The notes under the pieces: generated by a model
The model's database searches: none
What the model was told of the DNA's origin: nothing
What the model saw: the letters and a program-made list of their open reading frames with translations, nothing else
Shown here: positions 11,215-24,920 of the stretch, one piece after another
Layout of the letters: every line of letters begins with the position of its first letter
How positions within the stretch are numbered: the stretch's first letter is position 1
Source: Histoplasma ohiense
Lineage: Eukaryota; Ascomycota; Eurotiomycetes; Onygenales; Ajellomycetaceae
Direction of reading: 5' to 3'
Length of the DNA: 64,000 bases
NCBI GenBank assembly: GCA_017607445.1
Contig: JAEVHH010000005.1
Coordinates: 2,981,001-3,045,000, forward strand
Position numbers and translations under genes: made by a program

Positions 11215-13825
11215 TTAAACCTCCTCCGGCACATAATTAAAAACCTTTGAACGTCTTCCTGGAATACCGGTTATCGCAAGATCACCCGGCCTTCCCGACG
11301 TGGCGATGCTTGGGAGCCCGCGCATACGCCTCCATCGATCCGTCTGGCGCATCATATCAGGACTCACCAGGAAGCCCCACTTGAGCCAGAAATTATCACC
11401 TATCTCCCAATTCTTTGGGTCACAAAAGTGGCCCCCGCCCCGGAACTTACCACCAGCGTCACAGAAATCCATGATTAACTCCATCTCATCGAGCAGGTGA
11501 GGCGCATGGTAAAGTGCGATGATGATGGCTTCGCGAAGTTGAGGTATGGGGACCGTGTCGATCCAATATGGATGTGGGTAGTTCAACTGCGCAGGTGTTG
11601 GAAGCAGGGTAGCTAGAGGCCCTTCGAACCGGGAAAGGATTTCTGGAGATAAAGTTCTGGTGCCAGGGATGAAGAAATCAGCATTCCACCATTTTGGGGC
11701 AGGTGGGTGTTTGGGATTGGAGCGTGAAGGGAGGTAAAAAAATGGAGACATCTGTTCGCCGTTTAAACCGAAAAATTCGCATCCCTTTGGGATTGCGAAG
11801 AGTTTTTGGATTTCGCCCCCGAGATATAGTGTTGAGTGAGCGTTGGAAGACACAATGCCGAAAGTCTTGTCGAGGGGTAATTTTATTAGCCACGTGTCGT
11901 AGCTAATGTTTAGTTCCGAGTTATCTGATTGTAGGGAGTTTGTTGTTGCTGAAGAGTATGGCGAATCGGCGAATCCTCCAAAGTCATATACTGTCTCGGA
12001 CAAGTCATCCCATGATTTATCAAACCTTGACGGCATAAAACTCCAGTAATCACTTCCTGCTCTTTTCAAGGGCCGCCGTAAGTACGGCTGAGCTGGCTGT
12101 GGTTCGGGAGAGATGCTGGGTTCGCCTACGATAGGGGATTGATGCACATCCTGTTGAGGAAATCTCGACTCATCGGGCTCAGGTTGTTGAAATGCGATAC
12201 GCTTAGTTGCATTTGTACTTCTTTGGGCTGTGCCTGAATGCTGGCTATGGCAGTCATCATGGCTTTGGACCGAGGAGGAGCAGGATTTCGGGAGGGGAGC
12301 TAGTCGATTAGCTGAGATTTTCTCCCATTTACTTTCGTTTGAGGGGGTCGTAGTATCGGACTGTGTGACTATTACGCTGGCCTGATTAATGGAGCTATTG
12401 GATGCAGATACAGGCGACAACTGGGGTGAGGGTGACAATGACAGCCCGTAAAGCTGGTCTGGCCTTTGTAGTTTACCTGAATATTATGGTGTTAGCAAAC
12501 GGGCATTCTCTATCCAAAAGCAAGGAGGACACAACTCTGCAAGCCATACCAAATATGCGCACGGAATCAATGCGACAAGTATAGGATGAGAATCTGTCAT
12601 CATAAAACGCGGGACATATTTTCGTTTGATATTCCTCAAGCGAACGGGACGGCGGGATTTTCTGCCATGGCCGTGTTAGCGAGTTAAATAGGAAAACTCA
12701 GAAGGACGGCAAGATTGGGAGAAGCTCCATACTCCTGTAACATATTCCAGGTCATCACATGGTAACAACACGTCTGAAGGTATCGAGTGCAAAGTGAAAT
12801 GAGCTCTAAGCCGGAGAGAAACCAAATAACCGTCAAAAATATAGAGCTCCCACCATGTTCTCCTCCAGCTCTCCTCGTGGACGGAAGACACATCTCCCGT
12901 GTTGAACTGGCGGCTGTTCATCCCCAACTCGACAGCAAGCTCAATGGCTTGTGACAGAGTCGAGCTGGCGAGGGTTGATTCCTTCCCAAAGTGCAGAGCA
13001 ATGGCAAACAAAAGTAACGCTTGAACCATATACACATTGGGAGTTAAACTTCTATTTAACAATGCCGAGTTTGCAGCGTCTCTGAAATGGCCCGTTTGCA
13101 TTGCAGGATCGTGGAAGGATGCGATATACTCAATCGCCGCTTGTAAATGTCCCAAGTCACCCCGCTCGAATTCCTCGACAAGGTATTTGCGGGGCAAAAT
13201 AAACGGATGGGAAAAGAATACACGAGAGTAGAATATATCAAGTAAATGTGCGGAATGTACGATTTTAGCCGGTTTTATAGATGGAAATCCATCCAGGACC
13301 TCCTCTACATCCGACGTATTCGAAAAATCGACTGAATCGAAGCGATCCGGCACATCAGTCATCCATCGGCGGAGCTGAGAGTCTAGAGAGTGTGGTTTGA
13401 GTTAAAGGGTTTTTCAATACAAGGGTTTGAGACACGCAAAATCTCAATGACGCATGCCAAATATCGGCATAGCGCGTGAGGGAGGGGGGGAGAGAGGGAG
13501 AGAGAGAAAACTCACTCGAACGAGATGAAGATTGATTGCTTCCCTCAGGGATCGTCAACTCCGAGGCCGTCTCGACATTCTCTCCTTCTGACCTGGTGCT
13601 GCTACGCAAGTCTGAGAGTCGCGCAGCCTTACTGATGGCACCGTGCTTAATGCTGGGTCGTCGACCTCGTCTTGACAAGACAAACACACACTGTCTATCA
13701 TCCGCACGACAACGCGAGCATACAGGCCCGCCATCGCATTTCAAATGCCGTTCACGGCAGTTGGTGCAGGTGGTGGAGACATTTTTCTTCGGCTCCTCAA
13801 GTTTTCTCTGCTTCAACCGATTCAT
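11215..13825 (-). CDS. Chimeric regulator: Zn2Cys6 + partial fungal_trans + DUF3425-like C-terminus
   Basis: Four minus-strand exons join in phase: 13516..13825, 12733..13382, 12550..12661 and 11215..12476, giving 777 aa. Exon 1 holds a perfect Zn2Cys6 cluster (C20-x2-C-x6-C-x5-C-x2-C-x6-C46). Exon 2 starts NSQLRRWMTDVPDRFD and contains the fungal-specific regulatory region (FFSHPFILPRKYL; VQALLLFAIALHFGKE; SWRRTWWELYIFDGY; LPCDDLEYVTG). Exon 3 reads KIPPSRSLEEYQ...SSYTCRIDSVRIFG, the familiar continuation. Exon 4 then leaves that family: a serine/proline-rich linker, then a DUF3425-like block with HPYWIDTVPIPQLRE, NWEIGDNFWLKWGFL and TDRWRRMRGLP, normally found in bZIP-type proteins. Introns 2 and 3 both carry GCTAAC branch sites. 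It is presumably a nuclear DNA-binding regulator; targets are unknown. A second gene starting inside exon 4 is possible, but the frame has no upstream ATG and begins at an acceptor. Confidence 0.72.
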
Positions 13826-16800
13826 TTCGATTGCGAAATGGCATGGACTTGATTCATACGGAAAAACCGACGATAGGGCAAGAGTGGAGGAGGAGCGTTT
13901 CCCGCCCTATGAAACCTCTATGGGCTCTTTCGCGATGGCGAACAGTGAGATTTTTCATATGGTCGTGGTCGTCGTACATCAACACCAACAGTGTCCCATT
14001 TCTCTTGATGAAATCTCGAGACGAGGGGGGAGATGGAGATGGACAGCATTCGTGAAGTTAAAAAGTGTTCTGTCGTCGTCGCCTCAAAGCGAAGCCGCTG
14101 GCGCCATCGTCCGTGTTCTCTGAGTTTGGTGGGGGTTCAGGCCCAGCGGCCAATGGACACAAGCTTGCTCGGCGCACTACGCTGTAGATGATGCGGATCG
14201 TATCGCTGGGATTGGACTGGCCGTCGTGGCGGGCGCCCGCAAACATTCCCAAGCAAGCTTTGGCTGGCATGTTCCAGCCTTTCAAGGCCAATCAGACATA
14301 CGTAACGTAGGCCATATTGTTGGATCGATAAAATCTGTGCTTTCGCCAGACGCCATCCCAGTAATCTTCTTTTCATGCGATAGGTTTAAGAGTAAGTCCC
14401 TGGTAAGTTATTTGCCCTGAAGAGCGACTAACCAGCCATCGCTATGAGCCATTCGCCGCGGCCGAGCCCTCCCTGCCCGCCTCGAGGAAACCATTGGCCT
14501 CTCAGGAACCAGGATGCATCGTGGGCGTTCACAGCAGAGCGTGGTCCGCGCCAGCTGCAGAGATTTCAACGGGATATAATCTTGGTGGTAAAGGGGTCGT
14601 GTGAAAAGTTAGCAAACGCCGTTTCCACTTGACTCCCACACTTCATCGATTTTATCTTTTGTGGAGTTATGTACCACCTCTTGGACGATCAACAGGGTCC
14701 GGTGAAGCATCACATACTGCATAATAGCCCGCCCTAGCATCGTCCTGCATGGCACATCAACAACTGCAGGTTCCGTTTACTGAACATTTCGGGGTTACTG
14801 AATAAGGTCTCAACTTACAATCTTGCTCGAGTTGCCCCTCCACCTCCGACTCGTATTCTCAGGTCATATGGTTTTCGATTCACCATTGAAAGGACATGAA
14901 AAATCATGCATGATATACAGTCCAGCCCGTACATATCCCAAGATGGGTGATCTTTCCATAAAAGTTGATTCTTTCGGCGTAATGGCTAACCCTCTGGCTT
15001 CCCCACACGGGAGGCCCTGCAACGTTCAATTTCCCCGTATCCTATCAGTGTATTGATGGCGAAGAGCAGTTTCAAATGCATCTCCTCGCGAGATTGAGAT
15101 TCTACATCCTGTGGCCAGTTTTCAGCCCGATTACCTCTTAAAATCGGTGCCTGGCAATCAAGGCTGTGTGGTGGTCTCAACAATTCGAAAAATCAATTCG
15201 GCCTCCAGGCCCCAAACGGATCTCACGGGTTCTATGTGACGATTCCAACTCATAGCAGTGTGTCTGATGCATATTTTGTTATTGCCCAACATATGAAACC
15301 GGCAGATATCCACGCTTTAAGCCCTCATGGAACTTTGTTGAAGCATGGACCTCCACCTTGCAAGTCCCTCCTCTTCATCTGCCATCTGGCTTTGACCACT
15401 TCACCATTAGCCATACATCATAACCATCATGTCACAATCATAAAACACGTTCATGACATAGTGCAAATGCCATCATAGGACAACATATCATGATATATGG
15501 GGAAAACACAGAGGATTAAGTATGTCTATCCCAACGCCCTATAAGATACCTAGGTATATATAGCATGTACAGTACAAACAGGCCTCCTTTTCCTACCAGC
15601 ACATGCATACAAGTCTTCAACTCAATCATGAGAGGAAGAAAAAAAAATTCAATTCCAAAAAAATTCATTCCTTCAAGTCTTTAGGCGGATGTGGCTCCTT
15701 GGCTATTGTTGACAACTCTACCACCCCCTTGTGCGATACCACAACCATCTCTACCCCAGCCACTTCCACCACGTTCTAAAGTCGAAGGGGGAGGATCATT
15801 ATTGTACGACTGAGGTCGGAAATTCAGATTGTGTTGGATAACTCCTTCAAGTGGGTCCGTTCTCTCAATTTCACCAAAAGTTCAATAAGTTGTATATATG
15901 GAGAACACAACAAAAATTTATTGAGAAAACAACATGGTAACTACTGATGACCATACCCTGGAGATCTATAATGGAAAGGCAGGGAACACCACGAGACTTT
16001 AGGCTCCCTAGGGTTATATAGCTCATGTTGAAAAGTCCCATTTTCTTGAAACCCTGCTATATAAATCCGTGGTATTATCTCTCCTGACGGCGGAGCCGCT
16101 AGAATCATCAACGGCATTGAGCAGGGCGGAGCAGAGAAATTTCTCTATTTCTGAAATTACACTGAGTGCGAAGAGGCACACTTTCTCACATGTTTTCTGA
16201 CTAAATCAAAAGAGTAAACTGGATATTTTCCATCTCCACTCAGCTGGAAAGCTCACGGATGCAGCCGTCCTCAGAAGGTCCGAATCTGTTAGCCAAGTGG
16301 TTCTTTGTCTCGGCTTGCTCAGTTACAAGCAATGGCCAATCTCTATTTAACCATATTTTGGGGGATCTCTCTAACCTTTCATCCACCCGCAGCCCGAAGG
16401 CAAGCGTTGCGCGAAGTATGGACAGGGCTCACAAACATGGCATCTTTTAGTCAACTCTTTGCAAGGAATAGAAAGGACCAACTGAATTTTGGGATATTAG
16501 ATTGAAATATTGTGCCCTTGCATATTGTATGGCGTTCTGATCAGTATGCAAAGTGACAATATTTTCCCTAGTCGAGATGGGCGCCAGAAATGATTTTAAT
16601 GTTGCTTATTTTATTTCGGTTTTTTTTTTATTAAATACCATCCAACCTATTGAAAAATTACAGCACAAGGGTATTGCCAACTAGTAGTATTCTCCAACAA
16701 GAGTCACAACAATGAATCCCGTTCCAGACGGCGAGGGCGTAAATATTTGCTCATTTTGTATAAATCCACTCGCCACCCGATAATAATTTACGTTTAATAC

Positions 16801-19800
16801 AGGCCAAAATTCGAATATATTCTAAATACGGAGTAGTGTAGTAAGCAAATGACATTGTTGGTCTATAATTATATTCGACCGTTGTTACTAGTGCGGAAAC
16901 TAAATAGCTATCGCAGGAAAAATAATATCACAGGCGTGTCTATATTTAAATAAATGCGCCGGTCTCTGATTAACAACTAACTCACCTAGCCCATCATGGC
17001 AACAAAACGGTGGAAGAAGGGAAATATCATTGGCTCCATAGCTCTCTCACAGCCAGTGTGAGAAACGACACAAGAGATCCAAGCCACATTACCTCTCGAA
17101 ATCTGATCGAATCCACCGATAATGCCGAAGCCCCTTCAAGGGTTAAACACAAACATACACCAGTAAAAGAAAAAGACGGATCAAATACGGGACTCTTCTC
17201 CCCATCTTCCAACGCCAGAAATAATTTTTTGCCTTTGCGTGCTTAGCCTTTCAAATCCTGTCTCGGGCCGGTGGTCTAAGCCAGCAGAAATCGGGCGCAA
17301 ACATGGGGTACGGGGGCTTTGACCGTAACCTGCCCACATCAGATTATGAAGTAGAAGTGCACTGCACCCCGTCCAACCGGGCTGTCATGATAGCCAATGA
17401 AGCAAGATGGAAATTCCCAGCGACCCTGCGCTGGAGTAAGAGGTTCAGTTGGAGGAGGAAACCGAGATGACGGTCTCAGACATAAAATAGGAAAAAAAGA
17501 GGAAAGAGAAAGAAAAAAAAAATGTACAATTACAGATTAAATTAAAAGGCACGGAAGAAACAAAATGAAAAGCGCCCAAGACAGGAGATTTTTATATTAA
17601 GTAAAAGAGAGCAAACTCGTAGCAAAAAAGAGCTTGTCACCTGCTCCTTTCCCATCATACATACATTTCAAACGTTCCACATGTCATGTTGTCATTATGA
17701 TTTTGCTGGCTCGTTGCGACATCCCATCCATTGATGGTGAAATAGGCGAAATGGCAGGTAGACAGGAGGGAGTTGTTATATGCTCCTCGGCCAGCAAGGA
17801 GAAACTGTATGTGATGCGCAACCAAGCTCCTTCTCTCATCCACCTCGCCATTGCCTGGGTATTTCTATATGCTTTCTAATGTATAAAACCGCAAATAAAC
17901 AGAAAAAATGAAAAACATTCAATCCAACTAAATGATGCGAGATGGATGATGAATGACAGAAAACAAACTAGTTTGAAAACACGTAAAACAAGAGCAAGAT
18001 ATGCGGCGGCTCTCCAGGAGCACGATATGCTTTGAGAGTTAAGACAGCAAACAGGAAAACGAGAAAGGGAAAAAGGAAACCTGAGAGCGAAATAGCGAGA
18101 CAATGCGGAAATAAGATGCATATGAGGAAGCATCCCCCGGCCGCTTTTATCCTCAGGAGTGAGGAGTAGCGGTCGAACCAGTCGACGGAACAGTGACAAG
18201 AATCGTTGGTCATTGTCCATTTCGGCACACTTATAGAGCATACAGGGAAGGTATTATTGGAAATGGAGATACGACGGGCGAAGTAGGCAGCGTATCTAGA
18301 GAAGGAACAGCCTGCATTCCTGGAAAAACCCGGATCGAAAAATCAATAGGGATCGAAAAATGATCGCTATTCAAGATTGCAGAACACATTAAGTCGATAG
18401 TAGGATTTGTCGGGAACTGTCAAGCAAACTCTAGCAAGATTTCGAGCTGTGTGATGATCCTGGACGCTGGATATCCAACAGGTAACGTAGTGGCTATCTC
18501 GAGGCATCTTCCGACTCAGGGATGCCACCCTAACTCCGCGTTGCTTCCAACCTCCAGCTCGTTCGAACATGTTGCAATCCAGAGAAACAAGACTCTAACG
18601 AAATGGCCCCTTTCCGCTGGAGTAACCGGAATCAGGCCAGTTCATTCCAGGTTTTGTGTGGGGGTTGGAATCCGTTCTCCGCGCCGAATGGACTGAGCAT
18701 GCGTAGCCAACAAGGACTGTTTTCTCCTGCACTATATGGCCTCGTTGACCATAGGCCTCGCACGGGTCTACCGCATGGCGGTGATAGAGGCAGCGGCAGA
18801 CCGAGTACCTTTCAACAACTTGGTAACACATAATTTTTTATTTTTATTTTTGGTAGAATCTGTTCGTGTTCTCCTGATACTTGGCAATCTGTTATGCCCA
18901 GAACGATTGTCGGTATCTAGCAATGCGCAAGGAGGAATGAACAAAAGTCGCAACGATTGAAATATTGCGACGCCGGGGAAACAGTTCGACGTTCAAGCCC
19001 TCGACGGCTAAGATATGCAAATGCGGCAGAGGATTGGATATTATTTGGAAAATGGCGTAGTTGCAGGTATAAATGCCTCCAACGCGATGAAAACAGCACC
19101 AAATATGCAGAACAAGGAGAATAGCTAGGAAATGATAAAAGATATTAAAGTCTAAAACGATACTCTACTTCAAAGAATGAATGGTATGAATGAGATGGAT
19201 GACATGAGAAAAACTGATGCGTTGGAGGTGACAAACAGTGTCATATATAGTCAACTGGAAGCATATACCAAAGGCAAGGAGTCGCGAGGCAGAAGCCTGG
19301 ATAAGCGGAGATAAGTCGTAATCAAGCCTAGAACTGAAAGGGGACGAAACTACCCAGGCAATTCCAAGGCTTGGAATTCGCGGACCGATTCTGCATCATG
19401 CTCCGCCTGAGGGGGAAAAATTACGGTTCAAAAGTGGACAAGAAACGGCCAACTTGGCCTCCAGCAACTGACCGTTCCTCCGGAGGTGGGTAAAGAGCAA
19501 TATCCTGCTAGCCATGATCTACATAGCCAAATGGAAGTGACTGCGGACATACCCGAAAATAGCGCTCGAGCCAGCCAGGCCAGTTCATGTTGAAATTGGT
19601 TGAATCTTGTTACCATGAGGGGTCAGAGTGCCTGCGAAATGAGGGATAGGAATGTCACACTTCCAGAGAAATCCGTCAGGCAGCCCTCTCGGTTGGTGCT
19701 TTTGTTAGTATCATTAGCTGGTTAAGCTGTGGCTGTTCCCTGTTCGTCCACCACTGCCTCCCTGTAATAAACGTGGTGCCGTTGTCAAGGAGCTACTCTC

Positions 19801-22086
19801 GACAAATGGTAAGTGCCCAAGCGCACATAATCCTCATATGATAACTATGGCTCTGCCAAAGACGTCCCGCAGAATATCGGGTACTTCGGTATTGTGTATG
19901 GTCAGACTGAGGCTGGAGAGGTTGAGCCAAAGTGCACAATTTGGTCACGACAGACGCTTGCTGGGGCATCCTGGGCTCTCAGCCCGACTAGTGTGATCGA
20001 CGGTGTCATCCGCTGCCCTGGAAATAGCAACGGCGGTACGTTCCACCGACTCCAGCAGCCCGTCGCAAGTCAGCATCTGACCGTTTAATTGAGGCTGGTG
20101 TAAGACCAAGGTCCCGACGCAAGAATAGGTACATGGTATGCAGTTTTGCGGTATTGACACCGTGAGGTCGTCGGCTGTGCGCCCGGTACCTGAACATGGT
20201 AGTAAGCGGTAATATTACTGTACTCCCGTTAACCTGGAAGCAGCGGTGGCGGGACCTGCATGCACTTCGGAGCGGATGGCTGGCTGCATGAGATCGCCTC
20301 TCTATCTTTTCTTTCGTGACTATCAAAACAAATTTTTAGCTTTGTTGTATGACGGGAAGGAAACACCATTGGCCCGTGGAGGCATCAAAAATTTCGACAC
20401 TACTACTAAATTTCAACCCCGATCCTGTTTGTTCTAGCTGAGTGAACGAGTGAGTAACCGGGGTATATGTCAAACAAACTCACAGCGTTGAATTGGAAAG
20501 TAAAAGGCATTTTCTGTTCTGTTTTAGAAGAGTTGTGGGTTATCCCTCGAGGGTACCAGCTCAGCATTTCTATCAATATCATCATATTCCAATTGAAGTT
20601 GGATTTGGATATTTGTTGTGGTTGTGCAATCTACATTTCAATCAATATTCTGAACCAGTGTGATGACCGCTTTCCCAGCCAGGCACTAGTTGAATCCGTC
20701 CCCTTTCGTTCAATAAACCTCAATCCAGTAGAAATCTATGAAAATGGTAAGATGTCTGGGAACTTCACGCCACCAAAGCCTCGATATTCACATCAAAAAA
20801 TGGACGTAACCTCGGAGCTTGGAGGGATGACAGAGCATGAAATCCCTGGCAATTCAGATTATCGCGAAACCCTGAGAACATGCACCGGCTGAATTCCAGC
20901 AACCCTTAACCAGTCTAAAATGGTATTGGTACTATAATTGTCCAACCCCACTTTACCAATATGGCGTTCTCGTAAGGAGAACCAGACTACGTGCGAGAAC
21001 ATCTGCACAGGGTGATTTTCGATGTGTACTCTGTATGACTTTATTCAGTTCGCCACTTCAAGATCATGCAAGGAAGAGCATGGATAAGACCTCACCCGAT
21101 AGCCAAGAAGGAGGACTAGTGTGTCAGGGACACAAAGAAGCATTGCGGCATTCGATAAAGAAATATTCCCCGAGAAGGAGGGTGCTTCAGCCCTACGGGT
21201 TCCGTCGCACCAGATGCAGGGCTGTTCCTCATTCCAAGGTTGTCTGTCAGCCCTGCGCGGAGGTCGGATTCTGCAGTCGCAACATGGTTCTGCTGATTGG
21301 CTGGTTTGGCGAGCCAAAGTTTCGCTCCATGGTTGGGTCAGCCCTACACCTTGGCAGATAGGCGCCTAGCCTAATATACACTAGTGTAACGTGGCCTTAG
21401 AGCAGCCACATCAATCGCCACAGATCTAGCCCCGACTCAGCCACCCCTGCTTCAAACTTCTAAGGGGCAGTATAGTATCGTAAAGGACGGCGGCGGGTTT
21501 TATTTCGAAATGCGGAAGGAGTTGCTTATTTTTGTCTCCTCTCCTAGAGTAATGCCAAGGGGTTGTTTATCTTCACATGAATACTAGTGACTGGCTCAAT
21601 GAAGGGTTCAAGCTTGGCCTTGCTTGCTCCTAGCATTCGCTACACAATGACGGCCAATAGAAATCAAACTATCCACTGCGATAGAACGCAAGGACTTCCG
21701 AAAATGGAAGCGTATTATGCTTAAATGTTTTTGGGACACCCTTATGGCTCTGGAGAGTGCAGTGCAATTATGAACAACCTCAATCATTCTGGAACGGGGT
21801 TCCTCTAACCATTCAATCTTCAGTACTAGTATACTAGTAGCTTGCAGATTAGGTGCATAATATCACTTTGGAGGATCACTGACCACTCTATCGCGGGCAG
21901 CATCTACCATCACTCATCCCAATCCAGTCCTGAAATAGCGGTCGTGGTCAGCCGTTTCTACCATTTACTCATAAAGCATCCCACAAAAGCCGATTGGATA
22001 CCCTGTATGATTCGGCCAGATTCAAATACATATCTTCAGACCGTATATTTCGGACAATCCGAATTGTGTTACAGGTATATCCCGGA

Positions 22087-22117
<31 letters not shown>

Positions 22118-22960
22118 CATGCTAACACTAGCAACCTTGAAGGGGTTGGTCACAATCAATCAATGCTGCTTGCCCCAGGCCTGAAATCTGCCTTGCAGAG
22201 ACTCCAGAGTGGCAAAGGATTTCATTGACATAGAAATCCTAAAAATAACATGCGCGGGGCAGGCCCCACCCCTCGAAATGGCAATTGTGACAAAAACATT
22301 TGATGATTAGTAATTTCTCCGTCGTATAGGAAATAATGTCTATTAATTCCCGAGGTGGAGCGGCGCAATTTTGAGATTTCCCCATTAGAAGGGGATCAAA
22401 TACCGAAAGTATTCACGGAAGATTCTCGTCTAGGCAATGTTTGGGATGCCCTCAGGAGATGCCTTCAGATTACTGTTATTCTGCGGAACAGGAACAAAGG
22501 TTTGGAAATAGAAATACTAGTTACTGTCTAGGCTATTTTCGATAAAGCAACATGTGAAAAAATAATGCGAAAATGGCGAATTTTATCTTCAGTCCAACGA
22601 TATATGTTGATAAAAGGGGTTTAACTTGCCTATCCGCTTCCATGTTTCCATCACCATTATAAGAGAGTACTTCTGCGACTATGATATATTTGGCAGACAA
22701 CTTGAAATGTAAAACAAGCCCATTTTCCCTGCGCTGATCAAACCACACCCCATCGAATCACAGAGGATATGCACTGCCTGTGCATTCATTCATTAGGCCA
22801 AGCCAGCTGAATCAGGCTGGCCTAAGCACGATTGCCGGCATACAACACCTAGCAAACTTTATCCGGATTCTTTTTCTTTTTCTAGGTCCCATGATCCGGT
22901 TGAAGCCTAGGCGTTTGCCGATTGCATGGTTTGTTTGGGTTGTGTATCCGTTCTATTTTA
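13826..22960. other. Gene-poor region (9 kb)
   Basis: I find no gene here that I can support. Open frames are short and overlap on both strands; none shows a recognisable domain, signal sequence or clean exon structure. A (TG)n microsatellite is at about 22091-22116, a TACGGAGTA motif at 16827-16835, and a ttttttttatt run near 16620. Composition is mildly AT-rich and looks like unconstrained or old, eroded repeat DNA. Confidence 0.55.
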
Positions 22961-22963
22961 TTA

Positions 22964-23305
22964 GGGCCTGTTCGGTGATTCCCGTTCGTACAAGATATCT
23001 AGGATGATGAACAGATCTGAACAGATCAGGGACCTTCTCACCACTCGTTCTACAGTATACAGACTCAATCTAACCTTATCAAGTTTAGATTTTCCAATTT
23101 TTGCGCTAAATACACTGTTGAATCTTATTATCACGCCGTCAAAAACTATATTATGGGTGTTGGGGCTATCTTGGCTATCTTGGCATATTATACACTGTTA
23201 AATCTGTACAGATAAGCCCGTGCAACAGCGTACAGTGGCGCAGAGTCCCGTTTAGCTGGCACTGCACGGACTTATACGGCCCTGAACGGGTCACCGAACA
23301 GGCCC
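22964..23305. mobile_element. 342-bp PIF/Harbinger-like MITE with TTA target duplication
   Basis: The ends form a perfect 15-bp terminal inverted repeat, GGGCCTGTTCGGTGA, at 22964-22978 and its complement at 23291-23305. Similarity continues inwards (CCCGTTC on both arms). TTA flanks both sides (22961-22963 and 23306-23308). TTA duplications with GGGCCTGTT-type ends are characteristic of the PIF/Harbinger superfamily. It is too small to encode a transposase, so it must have moved with help from a related element. Confidence 0.82.
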
Positions 23306-24078
23306 TTATTGTCCAGGTCTTCTTATTGTGTGCTGCGTGGTTGGGGTTCTTTAGTTGCTCCCCGTTCAGGGAGGGCCCAACTTGGTACTGTAATCCTTGC
23401 CCTGTGGAAATCAGGCCGGGACAGCCTCGGAGCATATGAATCCTTGCGACGAATTAAGGTTGGAGCTGGGACCAAGCCTGTCCCTTTCGGCGATTTGTCA
23501 TGCTCATAAGTCTCCTCATCCTTAGGACCTGTTCGGTGCGTCTGTACTTTTTGAATGCAATAGTGGAGTCAATTAGTAGCAAGCTGGTGTTGTGCCACCA
23601 CACTATTCCATAATTGAGATCACTCCATGCTTGCTTTTTAATTTCACATTCAATGTGGATGTGTTGAGATCAGATTCTCTCAAATCCATGGTTGATTTGT
23701 CCATATTTTAATCCTCATTATTAGCTAGAATTCATGAAAGCAGTGAATATGAATGTTGCAGTATTGTAAATGCACTTGTTTATTGTTTCCTTATATATCT
23801 TCGTTTATTCTTACCATTCTCATTCTGTTCTCGCTACCACTGTTTCTATGTATGTATATATATGGTTGTATGTATTCCGCACATCTTCTTTTCTCTTCCT
23901 TCTCTTTCTTAGCGATTAGCTGCTATCAATCTTACCATTATTACTATCGCTATATTATTCTATTCTTCCATTATCATGTATTATATTCTATCTTCTACTA
24001 TTCACTCTTCACACTGTCATCACCCCTCACAGTTTCTAATCGCTCAATTTTTGAGAGATGGTCCGTTGAGTAATAGTC

Positions 24079-24381
24079 ATGGCCTCCACCCGCAGTATCC
24101 GCCGTACTCGTGCCACCGCCGAACCCAAAGCAATCAACGCTGCAGAAGAAAACTGCAAAATGCGCATTCATGACTCTGAAAGTGCACAACAAGCATCATC
24201 TTCCCCTATGGAACCAAGCTCAGGGCATAGTTCTGAGGGGGATACCTCCTCTGAAGGTCTAAGTACAATCGAGGCTGAGAAGTTAGCTGTGACTAGAAGG
24301 ATTAAAAAGTTACAGGCTGAGAAGGAATTGCAAGAACATTATGAGAAAGGTAAGAATAAACGAAGATATATAAGGAAATAA
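24079..24381 (+). CDS. 100-aa ORF inside the Harbinger-like element
   Basis: An ATG-started frame encodes a hydrophilic protein. It has a basic N-terminus (STRSIRRTRAT), a serine/glutamate-rich middle, and a helical, probably coiled-coil C-terminus (residues about 70-95, EAEKLAVTRRIKKLQAEKEL). I recognise no named family. It may be the start of an accessory protein of the element, continued by lost exons, because a GTAAG site follows the AGAAAG near 24350. It is the only gene-like frame in the element. Confidence 0.4.
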   Translation: MASTRSIRRTRATAEPKAINAAEENCKMRIHDSESAQQASSSPMEPSSGHSSEGDTSSEGLSTIEAEKLAVTRRIKKLQAEKELQEHYEKGKNKRRYIRK

Positions 24382-24920
24382 TAAACAAGTGCATTACAAG
24401 TATGATGTCTCAATGCAATATCTGAATATAAAGAATGACAATACCCAAATCTCTACAATTTCAATCTCATCAAGTCAGGGTTGAATTCTCAATTATTATT
24501 CTTTTAAACACTTTCTCAAATATACTCGGAAACATTCTCTTATCAAACATCTACTGTCTCTTGAAAGTGAATGTCTGGCATTATCTGCTTCTCAAATGAT
24601 AAATCAAATAACTCAGAATATTATGAAGTCTCACAATAAAAAAGACTCTGCTTACTGAACTTTTGAAGATGAAAAAGAAAGAATTGATTACAGACAATGA
24701 CAACTTCAAATCTGCAGATTAAAATCTTATTATATAAGCTGTCAAGCAGTCAACAGATGACTCTAGATCTTCATAATTATTTATGAAATTTTAAACTTGA
24801 AGTGCTGTCAATGCAAAAACAAGATTGAATAATACTGTTGAATTGCAGTTTGTAAAATCTGTTTATTCATCTCATTATTCTACTGCTGATTATTTTTCAT
24901 ACTGATGTTCACTGACAATC

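Noticed and set aside
11215..12438. Separate 407-aa gene starting at 12438
   Set aside because: The first codon is TTG, not ATG. The frame extends upstream to a splice acceptor with a GCTAAC branch, and it joins the regulator exons in phase, so it is treated as their last exon.
23753..24073. 106-aa tyrosine/serine/phenylalanine-rich frame
   Set aside because: It is low-complexity translation of T-rich DNA inside the transposon.
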